NCBI GenBank assembly: GCA_009773185.1
Contig: WPIF01000024.1
Location: 1-40,929 of the forward strand
Direction: 5' to 3'
Source of the DNA: Nitrospirota bacterium
GTDB lineage: Bacteria; Nitrospirota; Thermodesulfovibrionia; Thermodesulfovibrionales; UBA1546
Length of the DNA: 40,929 bases
Position numbers and translations under genes: made by a program. Below, piece after piece: positions 8,173 to 16,741 of the stretch (its first letter is position 1; the number at the start of each line of letters is the position of its first letter). The notes beneath the pieces were generated by a model. The model ran no database searches. It was not told where the DNA came from and saw only the letters and a program-made list of their open reading frames with translations.

Positions 8173-8865
8173 ATGAAAAAATCCATTGAGAAGGAACTTC
8201 AGTCACTTTCAGGCCAGTTTCCCGACTGGGACAATGTTATGCGGCGGTATCATATACAGATACACGAAAATGATGGTGATATATCAGACAAGCATGTTCA
8301 GACATCCATAGAACTCCATAATATTTTTGAAAAGATTCTAATGCTATGTTCGACATATGGCGATTTTAAAGATACATGGAATTTCCCGGCAAAAATTAAA
8401 GTGTACCCTTTTGGCCAAGAGACAATAATCGAATCTCAGAAGATGGGCATCATGTTTTTTTTCGGACTATACCACAGCGATATGCTTCTTCATTCCTATT
8501 TGCAGCATCCTCTGTATATTAAAAACATGCCTGATGAATTTTGGTCACATTTTATTGAACTACAATCGCTGGGCGACTTTCATTTTTTGGAAAATGCCGT
8601 GCCATCATCAGTAGAGGCACACAAAATCATGAAAGAATTAAAGAACACAAAAAGCAACATTTTTCAACTTATACGAAACTATGTTCTACTCGAAATTTAT
8701 CAAGGCGGATCTATTGACCTCGGCTCAATAGAAATAAAATGGCCTGTCACAACGCCGTGGGAGCAGATTATTAAGAATGGGGTAAAGGCTTTCAGTAGGT
8801 TTTACAAAATCAATTATATGCTTTATCGTATGAACTACTTGCACATCAACAGAAGAAAGCCCTAA
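8173..8865 (+). CDS. Unrecognised soluble protein
   Basis: A 230-residue protein of unknown function. ATG 8173 is chosen because AAAAGGA lies at about 8158-8165; a TTG at 8140 would add 11 residues that overlap the upstream small ORF. No signal peptide, membrane helix or recognised motif is visible. The middle is rich in aromatic and His residues (FFFGLYHSDMLLHSYLQHPLY). It follows the small membrane-peptide ORF and precedes the restriction-modification pair, so it may be part of the same accessory block. Confidence 0.6.
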   Translation: MKKSIEKELQSLSGQFPDWDNVMRRYHIQIHENDGDISDKHVQTSIELHNIFEKILMLCSTYGDFKDTWNFPAKIKVYPFGQETIIESQKMGIMFFFGLYHSDMLLHSYLQHPLYIKNMPDEFWSHFIELQSLGDFHFLENAVPSSVEAHKIMKELKNTKSNIFQLIRNYVLLEIYQGGSIDLGSIEIKWPVTTPWEQIIKNGVKAFSRFYKINYMLYRMNYLHINRRKP

Positions 8866-8934
8866 CAACGCCTTACCAGACACGCAGTACGCCTGCTTCG
8901 ATTACCATGCTAAATGTCTTTTCACGGGGCGGGG

Positions 8935-8963
8935 TGCAAAATTATATTGGATTCCGTTATAAT
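8935..8963 (+). promoter_or_regulatory. Candidate promoter for the restriction-modification pair
   Basis: A perfect TATAAT at 8958-8963 lies 49 bases before the endonuclease ATG. The sequence 17 bases upstream (TGCAAA, 8935-8940) is a poor -35 match, so strength would depend on an activator or on tolerance of a weak -35. Confidence 0.35.
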
Positions 8964-9011
8964 CTTTACAAGACGAGGCATTAAATATTTGATTTTAAAA
9001 GAAAGGCATTT

Positions 9012-9899
9012 ATGGCAAACGTAGGACAACCATTGGCGGAAGTATTCGGCCATTTGACAACTGACGATACAGAAAAGGCTAATAGATACCGGACGCATCG
9101 CCTATGCCCCTTTAACAACAAAGTTCCGAATTGCACGAAGGATAAAGCTAAAGCCCCTCTTGGCGTTTGCAGTATTTACCATGAAAACCATCAGGTAATC
9201 ACCTGTCCTATTAGATTCCGGGAAAATTGGCTTATTACCGATGACGCCGCTTCCTTCTTTTTCCCAAAAGACGCGAACTGGAGTTCATTGACAGAAGTTC
9301 GTTTAAATGACTCACAAGGAAAGTCTGCCGGAAATATTGATGTTGTGCTCGTTGCCTATGACGACAAAGGAAAGATTTATGATTTCGGTGCGCTGGAAGT
9401 TCAGGCGGTATATATTTCCGGAAATGTGCGTGACCCATTTGAATACTTTATGAAGGACGCAAAAGGCCGGGCATTAATGGATTGGACTAAAGAACCCAAC
9501 TATCCGCGCCCTGATTACCTTTCATCTTCTCGAAAGAGACTTGCGCCTCAACTTCTTTTCAAGGGTGGAATTCTGCACAGCTGGCAAAAGAAAATCGCCG
9601 TTGCATTGAATAAGAGTTTCTTTGCCACTCTGCCCAAATTAAAGAAAGTGTCTAAATCCAAGGCAGACATTGCATGGCTGATTTACGACTTGGAACTGAT
9701 TAAAGAAAAAGGGCATGGGGCGGGAAGCTATTCACTGAAGAAGGTGGACGAAGTCTTCACCGAGTTTGAGCCTGCACTTCTTTCAATAACTACGGCATCA
9801 CCTGGAAAAGTTCAAGATTTTATAAAGTTGCTTCAGGAGAAACTCGACGATCAAATTGAGACTCCGCCGATTAACAAGACAATTGAGAAACCATTCTGA
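9012..9899 (+). CDS. NotI-family type II restriction endonuclease
   Basis: A 295-residue protein that matches the NotI fold features I know. Four cysteines (Cys32 in CPF, Cys41 in NCTK, Cys53 in GVCS, Cys65 in TCPIRF) correspond to the Cys4 iron-binding module. Asp110 (GNIDVV) with Glu129-x-Gln131 (ALEVQAV) corresponds to the D...ExQ catalytic centre of NotI. The start FGH motif near residue 12 is also shared. The AAAGAAAGG stretch before the ATG acts as the ribosome site. It would cut a rare palindromic site. The partner methyltransferase follows after one base. Confidence 0.87.
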   Translation: MANVGQPLAEVFGHLTTDDTEKANRYRTHRLCPFNNKVPNCTKDKAKAPLGVCSIYHENHQVITCPIRFRENWLITDDAASFFFPKDANWSSLTEVRLNDSQGKSAGNIDVVLVAYDDKGKIYDFGALEVQAVYISGNVRDPFEYFMKDAKGRALMDWTKEPNYPRPDYLSSSRKRLAPQLLFKGGILHSWQKKIAVALNKSFFATLPKLKKVSKSKADIAWLIYDLELIKEKGHGAGSYSLKKVDEVFTEFEPALLSITTASPGKVQDFIKLLQEKLDDQIETPPINKTIEKPF

Positions 9900-9900
9900 A

Positions 9901-10872
9901 ATGACTACTCACAGCCAATCCCTGCTATTCCCTGACTTACTCGAAATAATAGCAAGCCCTAAACCGGTGAACGTAGCTTCTGTTCCTCAACGAAGCCCTT
10001 TTCGTTATCCCGGAGGCAAGACATGGTTCGTGCCTACATTCAGACATTGGACTGCTACCATGTTTCCAAAGCCAAAAATCCTTGTTGAACCTTTTGCGGG
10101 AGGCGGAATTATCAGCTTAACTGCTCTTTTCGAGAATTTAGTTCAAAAGGCGGTTATGGTTGAACTTGACGATGACATTGCAGCAGTATGGAAATCCGTA
10201 ATCAATGGCGACGCTGAATGGCTGGCGAACCGCATCCTTACTTTTGAATTATCCAGGGAAGCAGTCATAAATGAAATCAAAAGACTGCCGCGCACACAAA
10301 AAGAAAAAGCATTTCAGACAATTTTGAAGAATCGAACATTTCATGGTGGTATTCTTGCAGAAGGTTCAGGGTTCCTCAAATACGGTGAGAATGGGAAAGG
10401 CATTCATTCCCGCTGGTATCCTGCAACAATCGCTAAAAGAATTCTAAATTTAACTACTATTGCTGATAGGATAGACTTCCGTTGTTATGACGGCTTGAAG
10501 GTAATGCAGGAATTCTCTTACAGGCGAGATGTTATTTATTTTATAGACCCTCCATATACTGCCGGCGGGAAAAAAGCCGGCAAGCGTTTATATAAACATT
10601 ATGAACTCAATCATAAACAATTACTTTGTGCCTGTGAGACATTGAAGGGCGATTTTTTAATGACATATGATAATGCAGACGAAGTAAAAAAAATGGCTCG
10701 AAGCCATGGTTTCCAAATGCGCTTAATACCAATGACCAACACTCATCACGCAACCATGGAGGAGTTGGTAATCGGCAGAGATTTATCATGGATGGACGCT
10801 TTCCCCGCAGTGCATGAACCTCAAGCTGAATATACAACACGGACGATAAAAAAAAGACGGTGTAATACTTAG
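9901..10872 (+). CDS. D12-class (Dam-type) N6-adenine DNA methyltransferase
   Basis: A 323-residue methyltransferase of the MethyltransfD12 family. SAM-binding motif E-P-F-A-G-G-G (63-69), an N-terminal FRYPGGK (34-40) and catalytic DPPY (216-219) are all present in the alpha-class order. ATG 9901 is chosen because it lies one base after the endonuclease stop (TGAAATG), implying translational coupling; an in-frame start 45 bases upstream would overlap the endonuclease. It should protect the host from the adjacent NotI-like enzyme. That implies an adenine in the recognition site, unlike the all-G/C NotI site. Confidence 0.9.
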   Translation: MTTHSQSLLFPDLLEIIASPKPVNVASVPQRSPFRYPGGKTWFVPTFRHWTATMFPKPKILVEPFAGGGIISLTALFENLVQKAVMVELDDDIAAVWKSVINGDAEWLANRILTFELSREAVINEIKRLPRTQKEKAFQTILKNRTFHGGILAEGSGFLKYGENGKGIHSRWYPATIAKRILNLTTIADRIDFRCYDGLKVMQEFSYRRDVIYFIDPPYTAGGKKAGKRLYKHYELNHKQLLCACETLKGDFLMTYDNADEVKKMARSHGFQMRLIPMTNTHHATMEELVIGRDLSWMDAFPAVHEPQAEYTTRTIKKRRCNT

Positions 10873-10957
10873 AGCAGGAAAACCGTTCCTTTGCCCTTGG
10901 CCAAACCGATATTGAAGAAGAACTTGATGCATACTCTAAGGCCTAACAGTTTAGCCG

Positions 10958-11677
10958 TTACTTCCTCTCAGGCAGGTATGCAGCAAACAGAAGCTCTATA
11001 TCCTCCAGCATCTCTTTTGTGATAGAGAAGGTTACGGAATCGGCAAAACAATTGAGGATGACAAGGGCGTTGACGTTTGCGTCTTCCAGCTTGATGTTTG
11101 AAAGCCTCTTAGGAAAGGTCTTATTAACTATCCGGACATCTTCGTAAATCCTGACGAGATTTTTCAGGGCCATGTCGGGTTCTATCCCTCTTTTGTATAA
11201 GAAATACTGCGCGAGAAGATACATTGACAGGGCGCGATACGTTGTCTCTTCTTCAGATGCAAACGGCAGGTGATGCCGTACCATAGGCCTCAGCTTATCC
11301 ATGACCGGGCAGCCGCTTGTGACCATATAAATCCCTGTTAAAGAACTCAGCGCTTTCTGCAATGTTGTGTGTTTAAAATATTCCCTTTCTTCTGTAATGA
11401 CCGATACATCCGCTTCTTCATAGGATATGGAACTCCCGAAGGACTCAACAATATCTATAAAATTTTTTGCTATCGGGCAAAACTTATGCAAGTCTTCGCT
11501 AAGCGGGCAATTAGGGCACTTGAAGAACTTCAATGCCGCCCATTCAGGACAGGCGTCCCTTTCGCTGCGCAAAAGGCCCAGGGTTTTTCTGTCGAGCTTT
11601 ACCTCGAGTTCTTTTTCTGTCCCGTCATTAAACCTGAATTTGTAATGGTATGTTATTGCCTTATTGTTTGCAGCCAT
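10958..11677 (-). CDS. Unrecognised cysteine-containing protein, last gene of the signalling operon
   Basis: A 239-residue soluble protein. The N-terminal half begins with a beta-rich stretch (ITYHYKFRFNDGTEKELEVKL) and carries a cysteine group (Cys43, Cys54-x-x-Cys57, Cys67) that could bind metal. The C-terminal half is helical. No enzyme motif was recognised. It lies 40 bases after the REC protein of the operon and on the same strand, so a role in that signal pathway, possibly as an output or adaptor, is inferred from context. Confidence 0.65.
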   Translation of the reverse strand: MAANNKAITYHYKFRFNDGTEKELEVKLDRKTLGLLRSERDACPEWAALKFFKCPNCPLSEDLHKFCPIAKNFIDIVESFGSSISYEEADVSVITEEREYFKHTTLQKALSSLTGIYMVTSGCPVMDKLRPMVRHHLPFASEEETTYRALSMYLLAQYFLYKRGIEPDMALKNLVRIYEDVRIVNKTFPKRLSNIKLEDANVNALVILNCFADSVTFSITKEMLEDIELLFAAYLPERK

Positions 11678-11717
11678 TATTCAGATTTTATGACTGAAAT
11701 TTTTGAAGCCTGATTTT

Positions 11718-12275
11718 CTAGCTGTATTCTTTTTCAATCTGCGCCACGATAGAGTCAAACTCTTTCTGTGATATTTCAGGCAATGTAATAAAGCCATCCT
11801 TATCCTTTTCCAGATCCGTAATGCTCGGATATTTCTTTTCTATCATTTTTAAATCCACAGCCTGGCGTTTTACAATCTTCAGCAGCCTTTTGTTTTCCGC
11901 CTCAAGATTATATTTCTCCAGCGCCATACGGATTGCAATCTTAAGTTCAATTTCATCCCACGGCTTGGTGAAAAACCTGTATATCTCTCCTTTGTTTATG
12001 GCCTTCATGGCAGCGCCAATGCTTGCGTGGCCGGTCAATATAATCCTGATGGCATCGGGAAATTCCTTTTTTGCAAGCGATAAAAAGTCTGAACCCGCCA
12101 TGCCGGGCATCCTTTCGTCGGATATTATCAACTTTATCTTATGCTGCTTCAGGAGCTTCAGCCCGTCCTCGCCGCTGTTTACCGAGTATATCGCATAAGG
12201 CTCATCAACCAGCGCTCTCTTCAGTGACGAAATTACATTCGGCTCATCATCTACTATAAGTATCGTATCCTGCAT
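11718..12275 (-). CDS. Response regulator with receiver domain and short C-terminal tail
   Basis: A 185-residue protein with a CheY-like receiver: acidic pair DD (9-10), phosphoacceptor Asp53 (LIISDERMPG), T/S switch region (LTGHAS) and Lys in FTKPWDE. The C-terminal 60 residues form a helical segment without a DNA-binding domain. The FxKPW signature is shared with every receiver of the operon. It starts 3 bases after the REC-ATPase gene stop. Confidence 0.9.
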   Translation of the reverse strand: MQDTILIVDDEPNVISSLKRALVDEPYAIYSVNSGEDGLKLLKQHKIKLIISDERMPGMAGSDFLSLAKKEFPDAIRIILTGHASIGAAMKAINKGEIYRFFTKPWDEIELKIAIRMALEKYNLEAENKRLLKIVKRQAVDLKMIEKKYPSITDLEKDKDGFITLPEISQKEFDSIVAQIEKEYS

Positions 12276-12278
12276 AGC

Positions 12279-14729
12279 TTATCCCCCTGTCTCTGAAATA
12301 TCTTCTTTATTTGTTGACTTTGCTCTGCCGCAATGAGGACAGATAACCCAATCCTTTTCCATGGGCATCTTACAATGTTTGCAGACATTCTGCTTGAATG
12401 AGCCGCAGAACGGACAGAACAAAAAATTAGCATCAATAATATTCTGGCATATTTCACATTTCCTTTCATATTTTGTCTGAGGTCCGATAACCCTTATGAG
12501 TTCTTCAAGTGTGGTCTCTCCGGTTCTGACCTTTTCTATGCCGACTTCAATAAGTGTCTTCATTCCGCTCGAGCATGCAATATCAATGAGTTCGGATTCT
12601 TTGTAGCTGGCGCTGATTAAATGCCTGAAATCATCATTCATCACAAAGAGCTCAAAGATGCCGGTCCTGCCCATATATCCCGTATTATTGCACTTCTCGC
12701 ATCCCTTGCCTTTAAAGACATTCCCATTGAACGAATCAACCGGTATCTTCAGCAGGTCCATGAGGTTCTTATCAGGCTGTTCCCGAACCTTGCAGTATTT
12801 ACATATCTTCCTGACCAGTCTCTGTGCAATAATGCTTTCAAGGGCCGATGCAATAATATATGGCTTGATGCCCATATCAATCAATCTTGTTATGGATGCA
12901 ACAGAGTTGTTTGTATGAAGCGATGTTAAAACCATATGGCCTGTTAGGGCAGCCTTAAACGCAACATCTGCTGTCTCAAAGTCTCTGACCTCCCCAACAA
13001 GTATCACATCAGGGTCCTGCCTGAGAGTGGAACGCAGGACAGAAGGGAATGACAGTCCTATCTTTTCCCTGATATATACCTGGCTTGCGTCTTCAAGGTA
13101 ATACTCAACAGGGTCTTCAATGGTCTCGAAGTTTTTTGTGGTCTGAATCATCTCGTTTAACAGCGAGTAGAGCAACGTTGTCTTCCCGCTGCCTGTAGGG
13201 CCTGTTGATATGATTATCCCCTGTGGTTTTTTAACAAGTTTATAGATTTTTTGCAGATCATCCGGACTTACTCCCAGCTCATCCAGCTTTTTTACAGATG
13301 CATTTTTGTCAAGTATGCGCATAACAACTTTTTCACCATTGATAGTAGGCATTGTTGACACCCTCATATCCACCATCCTTGTGCCTGCCTTTACAGTGAT
13401 CCTCCCATCCTGAGGCCTTCGCCTTTCAGATATGTCCATCTTGGCAAGAATCTTGATCCTTGATATGGTTGCGGAGTGAAGGTCCAATGGTATTTTTATC
13501 TTCCCGTGAAGCATGCCGTCAATCCTGTATCTTACAAGCGAATATTTTGACTTTGGTTCGATATGTATATCGCTTGCCAAATAACGTATGGCCTCTGAAA
13601 TTATTGCATTTACTATCCTTATGATAGGGGGAATCTCTGAAGAACTCAGGAGTTCCTGGACATTAATATCCTTATCTTCTTCGTCAATAACAATATCAAT
13701 TTCATCAAGCGGTTCAATGTCAGTGAATTCTTCCATCTCGGTGCTTTCACCCTGAACGTCGCCGTAGATCTTTTTTAACTGAAACATGATGTCCGAACTG
13801 CTTGCTATAACGGGCACTACTTTCAGGCCGGTCATTATTGCGATATTGTCGTATTTGAATATATCCGAGGGGTCAGCCATTGCAAGTGTAATCTGCCTGC
13901 CGTCAAATTTTATAGGGATCAGCCTGTTCTTTTCACAGAGTCCTTTCGGTAAAATTCTGACAACTGAATGATTCAGGTTCATCTCTTTAAGGTCTATATA
14001 TTCTATTTTCAGGTGGCTCTGAAGCGCCCGTATAATCTTCGATTCGGATGTAATTCCGAGCCTCATGAGGGTATCGCTCAAGAACTCATCTTCATGTTTT
14101 TCATTAAGCGCCCTCTCAAGGTCAGTCTTGGTGATTACACCTGCCTTTACAAGAATATTCCCCAATATACCCCTGTTTTCATCAAACAGGATAGAGTAAT
14201 TCTTGATCTTTATCTGCTGCTTTTTGGCGATATCCTTTAATTTCTTGTTTTCCTGTATAAGGACATACTGCTGAAGTGCAAGGCTTACTGTAAGCCTGAG
14301 GTCTTCGTCATTCCAGGGCTTTGTTATGAATTTATATACAGCGCCTTCGTTTACCGCCCCCATGATAGACTGAACATCAGAATATCCTGTAAGCATTATC
14401 CTTATGGTGTCAGGCCACTTTTGTTTTATTTCTTTCAGCAGCTGGGCGCCTGTAATCACAGGCATCCTGTGGTCCGAAATAACAAGGTGAATCTTTTCTT
14501 GTTCCATTATCTGAAGTGCGTCAGCTGCAGAGGCAGCAGTAAATATCCCGTAATTCTCTTCGAGAAAAATCCGCCTGAGAGCATTAAGGACATTCTCCTC
14601 GTCATCCACAAAAAGGATAGAAAATCTTTCCTCTTTTTCAGGGTTGAGATCATAGGCAACATCCTCCTGAGAAGGCACAGTATCCTCGCCTTTTGTCACA
14701 TCCTTGAAAAGTTTTGAATATTTTGACAT
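12279..14729 (-). CDS. Receiver-MshEN-PilB/GspE secretion-type ATPase fusion with C-terminal zinc ribbons
   Basis: An 816-residue fusion. The receiver domain (residues about 36-155) has Asp86 and Lys137. Residues about 185-320 resemble an MshEN/T2SSE N-terminal domain (GNILVKAGVITKTDLERAL), a module known to bind c-di-GMP in relatives. Residues about 360-760 form the PilB/GspE ATPase: Walker A GPTGSGKTT (510-518), the Asp box (ETIEDPVE), Walker B region VILVGEVRD, and the zinc tetracysteine C643-x-x-C646...C677-x-x-C680. The tail holds two further zinc ribbons (C758/C761/C772/C775 and C783/C786/C797/C800). PilB/GspE normally lack both the receiver and the ribbons. It could power a pilus/secretion motor under phosphorelay control; no other pilus gene is in the window. 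Confidence 0.9.
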   Translation of the reverse strand: MSKYSKLFKDVTKGEDTVPSQEDVAYDLNPEKEERFSILFVDDEENVLNALRRIFLEENYGIFTAASAADALQIMEQEKIHLVISDHRMPVITGAQLLKEIKQKWPDTIRIMLTGYSDVQSIMGAVNEGAVYKFITKPWNDEDLRLTVSLALQQYVLIQENKKLKDIAKKQQIKIKNYSILFDENRGILGNILVKAGVITKTDLERALNEKHEDEFLSDTLMRLGITSESKIIRALQSHLKIEYIDLKEMNLNHSVVRILPKGLCEKNRLIPIKFDGRQITLAMADPSDIFKYDNIAIMTGLKVVPVIASSSDIMFQLKKIYGDVQGESTEMEEFTDIEPLDEIDIVIDEEDKDINVQELLSSSEIPPIIRIVNAIISEAIRYLASDIHIEPKSKYSLVRYRIDGMLHGKIKIPLDLHSATISRIKILAKMDISERRRPQDGRITVKAGTRMVDMRVSTMPTINGEKVVMRILDKNASVKKLDELGVSPDDLQKIYKLVKKPQGIIISTGPTGSGKTTLLYSLLNEMIQTTKNFETIEDPVEYYLEDASQVYIREKIGLSFPSVLRSTLRQDPDVILVGEVRDFETADVAFKAALTGHMVLTSLHTNNSVASITRLIDMGIKPYIIASALESIIAQRLVRKICKYCKVREQPDKNLMDLLKIPVDSFNGNVFKGKGCEKCNNTGYMGRTGIFELFVMNDDFRHLISASYKESELIDIACSSGMKTLIEVGIEKVRTGETTLEELIRVIGPQTKYERKCEICQNIIDANFLFCPFCGSFKQNVCKHCKMPMEKDWVICPHCGRAKSTNKEDISETGG

Positions 14730-14730
14730 C

Positions 14731-16032
14731 TTATTCCCTCTTTACAGGCAGAGTTATGGTAAAGGTTGCCCCTTCTTCAGTCCGGCTTTCGACCTCAATA
14801 GTCCCGCCGTAACCAGTGATTGTTTCATAAGCTGCTGTAAGCCCCATGCCCGTGCCTTTACCCACATCTTTGGTTGTATAAAACGGCTCAAAGATTCTGC
14901 TCCTTATCTCTTCGGGTATTCCCCTGCCATTATCTGAAAACCTTATGACTATCCTGCTATTATTATAGCCCGTGCTTATGAAAAGTTTAAGGGTAAGTTT
15001 TTTTGCCTGTATTGCGTTAAGTATAATATTGAGGAATACCTGGCAGAGCAGGGCCGGGTTGCATTTGAATCCCGGCAAGGGATGATAATCTTTTATGATT
15101 TCAGTTCCTTCCGGTATTTCATGGGTAAGGACATTCAGGGTTCTGTCTATTTCTGTATTAATGTCAATAACAGCCTCTGTGCCCTCGTCAATATGTGAAA
15201 AACCCTTCAGGTCAGAAACTATCTTTTTTACCCTTTCAGCGCCTTCGAGGCTCTGTTTTATCAGTTCTTCTATGTCTGAAGATATAAAATCAAGCTTCAG
15301 TGCATCCCATTTCTGACGTGAGGATTTTCTAACGCTCTCGGGAACTCTGCTATCTCCGAGTGAGGCATTATAAAAGGCCACCATGTCCTTAAGTCTTGAT
15401 ACATATTTACTGAAGGTATTAATATTGCTGGATATAAAACCAAGCGGATTATTTATCTCGTGGGCCACGCCTGCAGCAAGCTGGCCGATGGCTGCCATTT
15501 TTTCCTGCTGCAGCATTCCTGCATGCGCCCGCCTCAGTTCCTCTGTCCGTTCCTGAACTTTCTTTTCCAGGTTTTCGGCAAGTTCACGGTACCTGGATTC
15601 TGATATGCTCAACTTTCTGTTTATCTCAAGAAGTTCCTCATAGGACTTATTGACCACTGTTGTATGCGTCTCAGTGGTCAGCATCCTCTTGAGGTTTGTA
15701 TGCAGAATCATGTGTATGGTATCTATAAGCAGTCCGGAGAGCCCCCTGAGATATTCCCTGTCTTTGCTGTCGCCGGCAACCTCAAGCTTCCCTACAGCCT
15801 CGCCTTCAAGATAGACAGGCAGTGTTTCTGTAAAAAAGGAACCTTCAGGATGACTGCCGCATGTCCACAGGTTCTTGTTTTGGGCGTCTGCTATTATTGC
15901 TGAAGAGGCCCCTGCCTTAACAGCCCCTTTAAGAATCGGCATCACCTCCGCATCTGTGATGATATCCTGAATTTTCTTCTCAGCGCCTACTATGTATTCA
16001 ATATTTTCGGCTCTCTTCTGTTTTTTCTCCAT
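14731..16032 (-). CDS. Soluble sensor histidine kinase with GAF-like N-terminus
   Basis: A 433-residue kinase without membrane helices. Residues about 25-105 look like a small GAF-type sensor. A coiled-coil (about 130-175) leads to the HisKA H box with His191 (AAGVAHEINNPLGF). The HATPase domain shows the N box (ILNAIQ), G1 (SDNGRGIP) and G2 (GKGTGMGL). It should phosphorylate one or more of the adjacent receivers. It ends two bases before the REC-ATPase gene, which has AGAGGGAA overlapping this stop region as its ribosome site. Confidence 0.9.
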   Translation of the reverse strand: MEKKQKRAENIEYIVGAEKKIQDIITDAEVMPILKGAVKAGASSAIIADAQNKNLWTCGSHPEGSFFTETLPVYLEGEAVGKLEVAGDSKDREYLRGLSGLLIDTIHMILHTNLKRMLTTETHTTVVNKSYEELLEINRKLSISESRYRELAENLEKKVQERTEELRRAHAGMLQQEKMAAIGQLAAGVAHEINNPLGFISSNINTFSKYVSRLKDMVAFYNASLGDSRVPESVRKSSRQKWDALKLDFISSDIEELIKQSLEGAERVKKIVSDLKGFSHIDEGTEAVIDINTEIDRTLNVLTHEIPEGTEIIKDYHPLPGFKCNPALLCQVFLNIILNAIQAKKLTLKLFISTGYNNSRIVIRFSDNGRGIPEEIRSRIFEPFYTTKDVGKGTGMGLTAAYETITGYGGTIEVESRTEEGATFTITLPVKRE

Positions 16033-16048
16033 ATCTTATATCACGTCA

Positions 16049-16741
16049 TTACGTTCTAATGCTGTTTTTCACAGTATTATTACCGGCCTCATCCGGCCTT
16101 CTTGTTAATTTCAGGACAAAGGTTTCCTTGTCAAGACCGTGATTTTCCTTAAGTTCATACCTCTTATCAATATGCTGATATGCGAGTTCAGCCAGATTCC
16201 GGAATGTTTCTATGACACCCCACCCTTCAAGCGCCGAGGCCATCAAGACAGGCATCCCCGAAGGCCCCCAGACACGTTTTATATCTTCCTCAGGAATGAT
16301 ATCCGGCAAGTCTCTTTTATTAAACTGTATGACCAATGGTATTTCTTCTATATCAAGCCCCACAATAGCAAGATTTTTCTCAAGATTGCTGAAGCTCTCA
16401 AAATTGTTGGACGCCTCGGATAACTGGGAGTCGGCAATAAAAGCAACCCCGTCAGCCCTTTGAAGCACAGCCTTTCTGGTAGAGTCATGCCTGACCTGCC
16501 CCGGAACAGTATATACCTTTAGTTTTATTTTCAATCCGCTTGGCGCTACCAGAAAAAATGGAAGGAGGTCAAAAAATATTGTCCTGTCGTCTTTGGTGTC
16601 CAGTACCATCAGGTCTCCTCTTCCCTTGCGTTCCAGGAGGTCGTGCAACCGCAGAAGGTTAGTTGTCTTGCCGGAAAGCGCAGGGCCGTAATACACCAGC
16701 TTCAATACCATCCTTTTTTCGAGTTCATCATACTCGATCAT
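16049..16741 (-). CDS. mglA: MglA-like Ras-family GTPase
   Basis: A 230-residue small GTPase. The P-loop is GPALSGKTT (19-27). The switch II region reads TVPGQVRH in place of the eukaryotic DTAGQ, as in MglA. NKRD (QFNKRDLPD) gives guanine specificity. In Myxococcus MglA is a polarity switch for motility. The ATG overlaps the stop of the HD-GYP gene by 4 bases (ATGA), so the two are translationally coupled. The C-terminus is about 35 residues longer than minimal MglA and contains basic residues. No MglB partner is seen in the window. Confidence 0.88.
   Translation of the reverse strand: MIEYDELEKRMVLKLVYYGPALSGKTTNLLRLHDLLERKGRGDLMVLDTKDDRTIFFDLLPFFLVAPSGLKIKLKVYTVPGQVRHDSTRKAVLQRADGVAFIADSQLSEASNNFESFSNLEKNLAIVGLDIEEIPLVIQFNKRDLPDIIPEEDIKRVWGPSGMPVLMASALEGWGVIETFRNLAELAYQHIDKRYELKENHGLDKETFVLKLTRRPDEAGNNTVKNSIRT

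Noticed and set aside
7114-8890. Integron cassettes: GTTAAATGC near 7217, CCCTAAC at the end of the 230-residue ORF and GCCTAAC near 10940 resemble attC ends
   Set aside because: No matching attC right half (GTTRRRY) or paired arms were found downstream of the 8866 or 10946 sites, and no integrase is present. Coincidence cannot be ruled out.
10866-10946. Short open frame (26 codons, ending EEELDAYSKA) after the methyltransferase, possibly a remnant antitoxin
   Set aside because: No start codon or ribosome site and the upstream frame is closed at 10863-10865; too little to support a gene.
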